A DNA stretch of 64,000 bases from NCBI RefSeq assembly GCF_042100115.1, contig NC_091279.1:1178001-1242000 (forward strand), in the 5' to 3' direction. Position numbers and translations under genes: made by a program. The stretch is from Alternaria dauci. Its lineage: Eukaryota; Ascomycota; Dothideomycetes; Pleosporales; Pleosporaceae. The notes below the pieces were generated by a model. It did no database searches. It saw only the letters and a list, made by a program, of their open reading frames with translations, and had not been told where the DNA came from. This document shows positions 55,901 through 64,000 of this stretch, one piece after another; position 1 is the first letter of the stretch; every line of letters starts with the position of its first letter.

Positions 55901-58001
55901 GTTGGCAGGTGGTGCTGGTGGTGGGGTTAGAGAGCGAGGGCGCTCAAGGCTATTGGGAACGATGCATCGGAATTGTGATAGCTAGAGAGCGAGTCAATCG
56001 CGGTTCGTGCCTGCTGGACAAGATGCGAGTCCCGCGGCGTACCTTTATAAAGCTCTAGGAGCCTGCAACGTTATCTATCCGGAGGCTGGTGTGAAGATAT
56101 CAAGGTGTAGTCCGGTGGTACACTAAGACTGGCGGACCATGTGGAGGGATATCGAAGAATAAGTAAACTGTCCCCGCGCGAACAGGCGTCTAGTGTAGTC
56201 GGCTACGAGTGACTAGGATGCTGGGCCTGGCATTACGCGTGCTGCATGTTGCAGGCAAAGACTGAGCTGGTCTAAGCAGCAACAAACTTGGAACAAGCTC
56301 GACATGAAACCGGACAATGCAGGCTACATGGCGGATTGAGGTGATCTGCCAATCAACCCGGCTCAACGCACGCGCACCGAAGCCAATCAAGGCGGGGCGT
56401 CGTGCTGCATGCACAACGCGAAGGCTGGATCCCAGCTGCTTTTGGCCGTATCGGTAAACCTAACGGCTATCGGACCTCTGCAAGTCTCATGCCATGGCAA
56501 AGTGAAAAGTCGAGCATCCACAAGTCGTGCCACAGCTGCGCATGATCCCCACCAGGAAAACCTGCTCCAAGCGGCCTGCTGTGGCCGTGCCGATGTACGC
56601 GTTGCGCGTTATATAGCGTGGCTGTGCGCCTCGACACTGGCGGGCCATGCTGTTGCCAGTTTGCTGCCCAGGTGGTGTTCGCTGGGTTCGCTGGCCCATG
56701 CACGAACTGTTCGCGCGGTACCGTCGTCTTTTGTTTTGCTGCAATTCTTGTAACGGATACTTGAACCTGTTGATCCCTGGTTCAGCAAACCGTGGGTAAT
56801 CTCCGCTCAACAGTCGCATCTTCATTCCAGCGCCGCATCGTCCCTAGTCTTTGCATCCCGGCCACGCACTTTCTCACCGTCGCCACGTACTTGCAGGACA
56901 TGTAGCCACCGCTATTCCCCTACCGGCCATGGGACAGCTGGCAGCATACTTTTGCTCGACAAAGAAGGGCAGTGAGCAGGCTGATTAGGTTGGACGTCCG
57001 GAGCGCGACAAACACGACACGATTGCGGAGCGCACCTACCAAGGTGCTGGATAGAAGCCCGGGGCCGTCAACTGGCCTCGAAACCATATTGGATGCTGAT
57101 ATACGCTTGCGCCAGCAACAGGCCATATTGGAGTTTGGCATGGCCTTGTAGGGCTTTTCAAGGCCGAAGCGCTCAAGGCCTGGACAGTGCTCATGGTCGG
57201 CAATGCTCCACCTGGCGACGGAGTGACGGCCGCAACCAGGCCGCGCAGTACTGCCGAACATTACAAGTCACACGGACCAGCCGAGGTCACGTTTCTTGTT
57301 GCGACAACAATCCGGTCCGCGGGGGCTCCACCGTAGCGTCCACGTTGAAACTGTGCTGTGTCTTGGGCGAGGTCGAGGCTCGCGATGCTTGGCCCCAAAC
57401 TCTGCCATCGGTGATGCATGTGGCGGTCCTTCACCGAGTGAGACGCAGGGCGTGAGCGGCACAAAACACGGCATTAGTCCGCATCGCGACTTTGCAGAAG
57501 CCACACCCGCAGAGGCTCATTGTCCCAACATCATCATTGCCTCAACACTCAAATTTCGTCCGAAGGGATTTGGACGCGTCTACGATCTTCAATTCGACGC
57601 GATCGAAGACTCTGCGCCTTGCCCGGTGACGTTGAATAGGGCGATCGAATCGGACCTGGCGGCATCTTACGCAAGCCGGCTTAGTCTTGGAGGCGTGACA
57701 TCATAGCCGCGTCCAGCAACACCATAATTTGTATGAGACTTGCATCGCGCCGCGGACTGCTCTTTACTCATCATTGACTTGGTTCCTCCTCCTTATCTTA
57801 GCCCTGCTCCCTGTTGCTGATCGCGCTGTCGTCTCTTGTCTGTCTCATTTCCATCACCTTCCCATCTGCTCGCGTGTCGTGTTACCCAATTCCGCAGCCT
57901 CCCGTCGCAGGCGCATTGGACCTCCCTAGCAGTCACAACAGCCGACTCGTCCTTACACCACCCACACACCTCAGAGCAACACCCGAGGAAACCTACTCGA
58001 C
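55901..58001. other. Longest gene-free stretch (2.1 kb), divergent promoters
   Basis: Between the 1003-residue gene and SFK1, which are transcribed apart. It contains the TATA-like site at 56044-56049. The longest open frames (up to 136 codons near 57296-57706) show no family resemblance or splice support. No tRNA, transposon or tandem repeat seen. CT-rich sequence just before 58002 suits an SFK1 leader. Confidence 0.5.
56044..56049 (-). promoter_or_regulatory. TATA-like element of the 1003-residue protein gene
   Basis: TATAAA (within TTTATAAAG) on the minus strand about 145 nt upstream of the ATG at 55900, a typical core promoter distance. Confidence 0.4.
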
Positions 58002-58995
58002 ATGTTGGGACTTTCGTATTGGGTCGTTCCCATCTTCTCCGCAGTAGTATGGACCGCCATGCTTATCACTATGTTGGTCTACTGGGCTGCGACCGGCAAA
58101 CCTATCTATAGTACAATGAGTGCAGGGCAAACCATTCCTTACATCTCTGGTGAGTCGCATGGCACATACGATCACGCACACATACTAACGGCATCAAGAC
58201 ATTGGTGCGGATTACCTAAAGGCCATGTTCATCGCCATGTCAGCCGTGACCGTTGTCACCTTTGATCTCGCCTTCGTTTTCGAGCGCTGGCTGCGACACA
58301 CGAACAAACTCGCGCCAAACACGTCCCACTGGCAGAAAATTTACTCCCTGTGCGCCACTGTTGCCGCCATTGTGGGTGCGGCCGGTCTGATACTGCTCAC
58401 CATTTACGATTGTAAGAATCATAACCGATTGCACAACATCTTCCTGGGTGTGTTCATCATTGGTTACATCGTCTCCGCAATCTTCATTTGCTGGGAGTAC
58501 CAACGCCTAGGCATTCACTACCGCGAACACTCCATCCTCAGAATCTCCTTCTGGATCAAGCTCTTTTTCATCATCACCGAGTTTTGCCTCGTCGTCGCCT
58601 TTGGCATTTGCTCCAAGCAGGATGTCTGGAACGTAGCCGCTGTTCTTGAATGGTGTATTGCCTTCCTCTACTGCTTCTACGTGTTCAGTTTCTTCATCGA
58701 TTTCCTACCCGCCACACGTACCAAGCACCATCAGTCCAAGCAGACCGAGATGCAAGTGTTTGAGGAAAGCGGCGAGACAGAACGGAACCACACAGGCGAT
58801 GGCGCTGCGGATAGCCAGCAGTACTACCGTGGCAACTCGCAGATGGCCGGACCCCAGACCAACGGATACACAAATGGATACACAAACGGCAACACCTACA
58901 CCAATGGTAACTCCAACGGTTATGTATCGCACACCGCAAATGGTTACCCCAAGCCCGCCGTCGACCCATCGCCACTCCCCTCGCGTAATTTCTAG
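58002..58995 (+). CDS. SFK1: SFK1-type (Frag1/DRAM/Sfk1) membrane protein, 314 aa
   Basis: Two exons, 58002-58149 and 58199-58995; the 49-nt intron has a textbook CTAAC branch site. Six hydrophobic segments are visible, beginning VVPIFSAVVWTAMLITMLVY and including LKAMFIAMSAVTVVTFDLAF, IFLGVFIIGYIVSAIFICWE and FWIKLFFIITEFCLVVAFGI. Loops PYISDIGAD and FLPATRTKHH fit the family. Yeast Sfk1 is a plasma-membrane protein that helps localise PI 4-kinase Stt4 and influences lipid asymmetry. The C-terminal 75 residues are cytosolic and include an imperfect Asn-Gly-Tyr-Thr repeat near 58857-58922. It converges with SPP2. Confidence 0.88.
58857..58922 (+). repeat. Imperfect NGYT-coding repeat
   Basis: A run of 12-nt-like units encoding Asn-Gly-Tyr-Thr variants (NGYTNGYTNGNTYTNGNSNG) in the cytosolic tail of the SFK1 protein. 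Likely length-variable between strains. Confidence 0.75.
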
Positions 58996-59485
58996 ATTCC
59001 CTCTGTATACCCTATTTCGTACATGTTTTTTTTTGGCATTGAGCTTTTGGCAGACAGATATACCACTGGCGTTTTTCTTCTTGTTCTCAAATGTACCGCA
59101 TGGTGACGATTTTGTAATGACGCATGCATGGGGAGTGTCCCAACGGTGGACAAGTGTACGAGTAAATGAAATTTAATATGGCACACAATGAAATAAGACA
59201 ATAAATACCACGTCGCTGTTCTTACCTTGATATCAACCAGATTGTAGTGAGCTATGCTCACTACAGCTATCCACTTGGAAAACAACATATTGCATACGTC
59301 ACCTGTCCATATTAAATCACTCGTAGTAGAGAATATGGCCAATTTATCGTTCTGGTATGAACTCTCCGATTATATGTTTCCACGATACAATAGCCCTTTT
59401 ATGCAGAGGCCGTGTGGTCCTAGTCCAGAACGCCAGATACATGCATGACCATACCCTCTATTGCTGTTCTCAAGTCTGACGGGAA
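58996..59485. other. Intergenic, convergent 3' ends
   Basis: 490 AT-rich bases between convergent stop codons, consistent with two 3' untranslated regions. Nothing else recognised. Confidence 0.6.
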
Positions 59486-60874
59486 CTACTTGTAGTATTT
59501 ATTGTCCCTATGCCTCTTCTTTTCGTACCTGTCCTCATCGTCATAGTCCTTATCCCTTCTCCGTTTCTTGCGGTCATCGGAATCACGACTCCTACTACGA
59601 TCTTTTCTATCGCTCTTCCGTTTCGAGTCACGACTTCTGCTGCGGTATCGGTCACGGCGTTTGTCTTTTCGGTCGTCGGGGCTACGGCTACGTTCTCTTC
59701 GTTTTTCGCGCCTGCGCTCGCTGTCATAGTCATCCTCCCGCCCTCGATCTCTTTGTTTGTCTCGGCGGCGATCACTATCGTGATAGTCGTCCTTGTCTCG
59801 TCGATGGTCCTTGTCTTTTCTTCGTTCGCTATCGTAATCGTCATCTCGTCGACGGTAGCGATCGCGATCATCTCGTTTCTCTCTCCGCTTCTCAAGCCTT
59901 CGCTCGTCCTCTTCGCTACCATCGTTGTATTTGCTCCTGCTTCTCGATGCCTTGTCGTCCGGGACCATGCTCTGACTCTCGAGCTTTGCCTTGAGCTCCT
60001 CTTCTGTTATGATTTCGCCGGTATGCTTGTTCCGCAACGTAACGGGATTGTAGGTCTGCGCGACCTTCTTCCCTTTGCTTTTCCCACCACTCCATTCACC
60101 AAGCTCAACGCCTACGGCAGCCTCCTCCTTTGCGCCTATGCCAAGTAGCGCTGGCCGCCGTTTGATTTCTCTCGGTTTCGCAGCAACGCCGTTCTTGCCA
60201 ATTTCTTCTCCATCTTTCCAACCCATACCACGAAGCAGCGCCGCGCCGAATCCTTCAATTGGTGTAGCTTCGTAGGCTTCGAGGGTGGGAGCGTCGGGCG
60301 CATCGTGGATGTCACTCAAAAACGCTTCTTCTTCTGTTTGTACAGGAATAACAAGGTCGTTATCGGTAGATTTGCCGCTGATCAGCGAATCGAGGGCTTT
60401 CTTCTCAAGCCGCTGCTCCTCTGTAAGGTTGTCCAGCTCCACCTCCGTAGGTTCTGGCGCTACAACTTCTGCAGCTCCAGTTTCCTGTGACTCGTCTTTC
60501 TTGATAATCGTAAGCCCATATTGCACCTTTGGCTCCTCCGCCTTACTCTCATCGACAGTCACAGTCTGCTGTTGATGATGGGGCGCTTTCGCAAGGTGTT
60601 TTCGCCGCGCCTCTGCGCGCCAATCGCGGTTTGGCAGGGCTGGAATGATGCGAGGTCCCTCCTTCTCCTTCTTCCTGTTGGCATCAACCGCGCCGCCCTC
60701 TGCTGCGTCCCATCCCGTGATCTCTTGCTGGGTGTTCGAATCTTCCGGTTCGTCATCCCCAAGCAGAAGCTTTTTTTTCTTGGTGTCTTTCTGCGCGGGA
60801 GAAGGTTTCAGCCCTGGCTTTGTCTTGAGTGCCCCTAGCGACATCTTGAAGCCGCCCGCTTTGGGGGCGGCCAT
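59486..60874 (-). CDS. SPP2: Pre-mRNA splicing factor SPP2 (G-patch), 462 aa
   Basis: A single exon. The N-terminus begins AAPKAGGFKMSLGALKTKPG, and the G-patch lies near residues 205-250: PIEGFGAALLRGMGWKDGEE, then KPREIKRRPALLGIGAK. This matches Spp2/GPKOW, the G-patch partner that activates the DEAH helicase Prp2 to remodel the spliceosome before the first splicing step. The C-terminal 140 residues form a long Arg/Asp/Ser/Lys array (RRDDDYDSERR, RERSRSPDD), which is absent or shorter in yeast Spp2 and resembles the tails of metazoan splicing factors. Such a tail could phase-separate or bind RNA; this is inference. The gene follows MSM1 on the same strand. Confidence 0.9.
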   Translation of the reverse strand: MAAPKAGGFKMSLGALKTKPGLKPSPAQKDTKKKKLLLGDDEPEDSNTQQEITGWDAAEGGAVDANRKKEKEGPRIIPALPNRDWRAEARRKHLAKAPHHQQQTVTVDESKAEEPKVQYGLTIIKKDESQETGAAEVVAPEPTEVELDNLTEEQRLEKKALDSLISGKSTDNDLVIPVQTEEEAFLSDIHDAPDAPTLEAYEATPIEGFGAALLRGMGWKDGEEIGKNGVAAKPREIKRRPALLGIGAKEEAAVGVELGEWSGGKSKGKKVAQTYNPVTLRNKHTGEIITEEELKAKLESQSMVPDDKASRSRSKYNDGSEEDERRLEKRREKRDDRDRYRRRDDDYDSERRKDKDHRRDKDDYHDSDRRRDKQRDRGREDDYDSERRREKRRERSRSPDDRKDKRRDRYRSRSRDSKRKSDRKDRSRSRDSDDRKKRRRDKDYDDEDRYEKKRHRDNKYYK

Positions 60875-61356
60875 GATGAACTGATTTTACGTGGCAGCGC
60901 GCGCGCGATGCGTTTGTTGTGTCTTTACGGCCGTCGTACGAGGATTCGCAGGATAGAGGGAACTCCGACACGAAAGGCGGTGGCGAACGGCGTGAAGAGT
61001 AGAGGAAATTTGGTGATTGCGCTCGTGGGAAATGTTTCATGCGGAAATCTAAAGTCCGCGCGATGATGTCGTCTTGGCGTTAGGCCTCAGCAACATGTGA
61101 TCGGCAACTTCCGAGTCGCCTTCATTTTGGATTGTAATCTGGACTCTCTTTCAAAGGCTGAATTTTGCGAGGCTGATGATCACAAACAGAAATAACTTTG
61201 GCAGTTAAGCCAGAATGTCCGAGATGTCATAGCAAATTCGGATTTGACGGTTCCATCATATCCAATAAGCGAAATATTATACATTCGTTCACCCCTAGGG
61301 TAGTTACGCTGATTGTTCGCGACTAGATCTACATATTCCACATGGATATACACTTC
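60875..61356. other. Intergenic, SPP2 promoter and MSM1 3' region
   Basis: 482 bases between two minus-strand genes. No gene, RNA or repeat recognised. Confidence 0.55.
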
Positions 61357-63359
61357 TTACGTCTGACTCGACAGTGGCGGGAAAAGCACGCCCTTGTGCG
61401 CTGTGCCCAGGTCCACGAATGGAGTTCCGTAGTCTAGATCAGCATCAGGCTTGCAGTATTCAAAGGTTCTCCGATCGTGGTGTACGCCCAACTGGTCTAG
61501 TAGTAGGCGTGCCTTGTTGGGCATATACGGCTGTAGCAAGATGCCTGTAATCCGAAGTGCTTCAGCGGCAAGATAGACAATCTTGTCGACATCTTCGCCA
61601 GGCTCGCCTGGACCGAAGCCCAGAACCTTGTCCCAGGGTTTTGACATTTGAAAGAACCCATTTGACTTGGCTTTGTCAGTAAAGTGACAATTCAAAAGAA
61701 GTCATGGACTTACTCCTCGGACAAACTCAGTGATTCGAAACACAGCGTTACGCGGATCGTAGGCATCAAATAAGGCGTCTACTTGCGAGGCGACCTGGGC
61801 GAGAGAATTATTCCGAAACTTGCAGCCTGGTCCTTCCTCCCACTCCTCCGCCGGTCTTCCACCCATACGTTCGACTGCGCCTCTGACGCTCCATCTCTTG
61901 CCTCGGGTGACACGAGAAGCTAGATTGCCAAGTTGCTGGCTCAGGAAATTATTGTACAATCCAATGATGCGCAAATTATCGTATTTCATATCGTCCTGTA
62001 TACCGCCTTCACGAGCCAAGTAAAAGCGCATAACATCCGGTCCAAACCGGTCAAGGGCGTGGAATGGATCGACGACTGTTCCAGTTGACTTGGACATCTT
62101 GGACCCACCAAGTGTCAAGTGCGCGTGAGCCAGAATCTTCTTAGGTAGGGGAAGTCCAAGTGCCATAAGGAAGGCTGGCCAGTAAATGCAGTGGAAGCGA
62201 ACGATGTCTTTACCAATAACATGGCAATCTGCGGGCCAGCCTCCAGCTTGTTCACGGCCCGGTGTCCATGGGTATCCTGCCTTGGTCGCATAGTTCATGA
62301 GCGCGTCAAGCCATACGTAAATGGTTTGTGAGTCGTCTCCGGGAACTCGAATACCCCATGTGAGTCGTTCATATGGTCGGGATATAGACAAGTCCTCCAA
62401 CCCCGATTCAACGGCCTGCACAACCTCCTTCATGCGATGTTCTGGTGTTATCCACCCGGGATTATTCCTGTAAAACTCCAGCAGTTTGTCCTGGAATGCC
62501 GAGAGCCGGAAATGGTAGTTGATCTCCGAAGACCATTCGACTTCGCTGCCCGTTTCGATGGATGTCTGCAGGCTGGTCAGCTCAGACGACTACAGTTGAC
62601 TAGCTAGCTCATACCATAATTTTCCTCCCCGTCGGTGGATCCAGGTATAGTTGTACAGCTGATTGTGGGTAGAAGCATTCGTCAGTGACTGAGTACCACC
62701 CCTCATGCTTCTGCTCGTATATGAGACCCTTCTCTTGCAATAGGTACTATCCGCCATCAGTTACCATGACTCTCTACCGACTACTCTGAAGTCTCGTACC
62801 CATGCATACTCGACAGCTTCCTTGTGTTCTCTATCCGTCGTCCGGACGAAATAGTCGTTCGCGATCTCGGCTTTCCGTGCAAGTTCCTTGTCCAGGTAAG
62901 CAACAATGGTGTAGGCCCGCTATGCGTTTGTGCGTACTCTGAAAATCTCAGCGCCTTTATCGCAAAACAGTTTCGGGTCAATGCCAGCTTTGGCAGCTGC
63001 TCGTTGGACCTACTGTAGCATTAGTGCAATACCATTACACTGTTGGGCAAAGCTACCTTCAGGCCATGTTCATCCGTCCCAGTGCATAGCAGTGCTTTCT
63101 CTCCTTTGAGCTCGTGCCACCGCTTGGTGACGTCCGCGAGGACCATGGAATATAAGTGGCCGACATGGGGGGCTGCATTGACGTAGAATATCGGTGTGGT
63201 GATATAGTAGGGCTTCTCGGACGTCTGAGTGGTGATATGTCGTCGACCGCAGCCGCTACGATTATGGCAAGACGACCAAGCCCATGGTGATCGTCTCGAG
63301 AAGTTCGAAAGCGCTCTTCTGAATGCAGGCGCCGTTGAATTGGCTATTCTAGGATGCAT
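61357..63359 (-). CDS. MSM1: Methionyl-tRNA synthetase, mitochondrial, 584 aa
   Basis: Six exons: 63359-63057, 63009-62938, 62886-62800, 62746-62615, 62565-61714 and 61665-61357; introns of 47-53 nt. It charges mitochondrial tRNA-Met with methionine. The leader is Arg/Ser/His-rich ([15 protein letters not shown]). The class I signature appears as PHVGHLY (HIGH motif, residues 65-68) and the KMSKS loop as [15 protein letters not shown]. Also seen are [31 protein letters not shown] and [17 protein letters not shown]. The C-terminal helical domain ends without an EMAP-type extension, as expected for the mitochondrial form. Length compares with 575 in yeast. The central 850-nt exon is unbroken and carries the catalytic C-half. 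Confidence 0.94.
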
Positions 63360-64000
63360 ACTTTCATGGGCGTCTTACATTGATTCGCGACAATTCCCCG
63401 CGCCAAAAGTTGGCGCGAGGCCACGTGTGGCGCTAGCTTAATCAGCCGGCCGTCTAAGCACCTGGGCTGGGCAAGATCTCGCTACATCATGCTACTCCAT
63501 CACCTTTACGTTGACGTCGCGAGCAGTGGCCGTCGAGAGAACAGCTCTCAAACAGTCTGCGCTCGCTCATTACAATGTAGAAGACACCATGGTGACGATT
63601 CTCTCAAGAGAGACTCATCTTGCAAGTGGACGGGCTTCTTAGGCATGGGAAAGAGCTCAGCGTCGTCGGCGGTAGCTTCAGCGCAAGCACATCTGTCATA
63701 TTCACAGCCCAGCAGACATGCATAATCCGTGATCCGAGATCCGAGAACCCGGAACCCAGCACGCGGCATCCAGTAAGGAGTATGTATGTACGGGCCTCTT
63801 TCCAACAATGCACATCGTGTTCGACGGTGGTAAATGCATCCTGCGCGGAAGCAACAGGCAGCCTGCCACCTTCCCAGAAGTATCGGCCTACCCTCCCCAA
63901 GCCGACAACTGGAGGGAGTTGACAGGCTAACATTTCATTCTCAGAAGTGGTCCATTTGGCCCTTTCGCAAAACCGCTCGCTGTGTTGTCCTACAACATAA
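63360..64000. other. Right-edge region without recognisable gene
   Basis: 641 bases upstream of MSM1 up to the window edge. Open frames of 78-109 codons occur on both strands but overlap each other and show no family resemblance. It probably holds the MSM1 promoter and part of a neighbour's flank. Confidence 0.5.

Noticed and set aside
57296..57706. A 136-codon plus-strand frame in the 2.1-kb gap
   Set aside because: Composition looks random, overlaps frames on the other strand equally well, and has no recognisable motif.
59510..60148. A 212-codon hydrophobic plus-strand frame opposite SPP2
   Set aside because: The antisense of an Arg/Asp/Ser-rich coding tail reads as Val/Ile/Phe-rich sequence; not a membrane protein.

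Overview
The window is a gene-dense stretch of a filamentous ascomycete nuclear genome. Evidence: almost every gene is interrupted by short introns (46-60 nt is typical) with GT-AG ends and CTAAC/CTAAT-like branch sites. The gene set is fungal: two Zn2Cys6 regulators, an Spp2-type splicing factor, an Sfk1-type membrane protein, a NatB Mdm20 subunit and fungus-only families. The double zinc ribbon protein and the DUF7918-like protein suggest Dothideomycetes, probably Pleosporales; that placement is inference from family distribution, not from a search. I see 29 protein genes (one cut by the left edge), no tRNA or rRNA gene, no transposon, no CRISPR array and no secondary-metabolite cluster. Exon coordinates were built by hand from splice signals and frame continuity; every multi-exon model closes in frame.

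0-12 kb: the C-terminal part of the Arp2/3 subunit ARPC1, a Zn2Cys6 regulator, a small two-helix membrane protein, a second regulator with an internal zinc cluster, and a LYAR-type nucleolar zinc-finger protein. A 1.9 kb gap separates the second regulator from the LYAR gene.

12-32 kb: ER sulfhydryl oxidase ERV2 divergent from a branched-chain aminotransferase; a NEDD8-type deconjugating protease; a GH47 alpha-1,2-mannosidase divergent from a metallo-beta-lactamase-fold protein; ribosomal protein L38 divergent from a 91-residue membrane protein; a 600-residue DUF7918-like protein divergent from mitochondrial NAD-isocitrate dehydrogenase IDH1; rRNA methyltransferase BUD23 divergent from the ER/Golgi adaptor SVP26; and a BTB protein.

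32-46 kb: the NatB auxiliary subunit, a double zinc ribbon protein, a nucleoside 2-deoxyribosyltransferase-like protein, the diphthamide co-chaperone DPH4, a 14-3-3 gene split by very small exons, and an FMP32/CCDC90-type mitochondrial protein with a GC-AG intron.

46-64 kb: a 1237-residue WW plus PhoD-like protein, ornithine decarboxylase, a 1003-residue low-complexity protein with a myristoylation-type start, SFK1, SPP2 and mitochondrial methionyl-tRNA synthetase, ending in about 0.6 kb without a recognisable gene.

The genes do not form one pathway. Several serve translation and ribosome biogenesis (L38, BUD23, LYAR, DPH4, MSM1, NatB), the secretory pathway (ERV2, mannosidase, SVP26) and mitochondria (IDH1, FMP32, MSM1). 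I found no clear previously undescribed multi-gene system. The best candidates for new biology are single genes: the deoxyribosyltransferase-like protein, the unusual zinc cluster at 5.7-8.0 kb, the 1003-residue protein, and the gene-architecture oddities (8-20 nt exons, a GC-AG intron, an intron splitting a redox motif).
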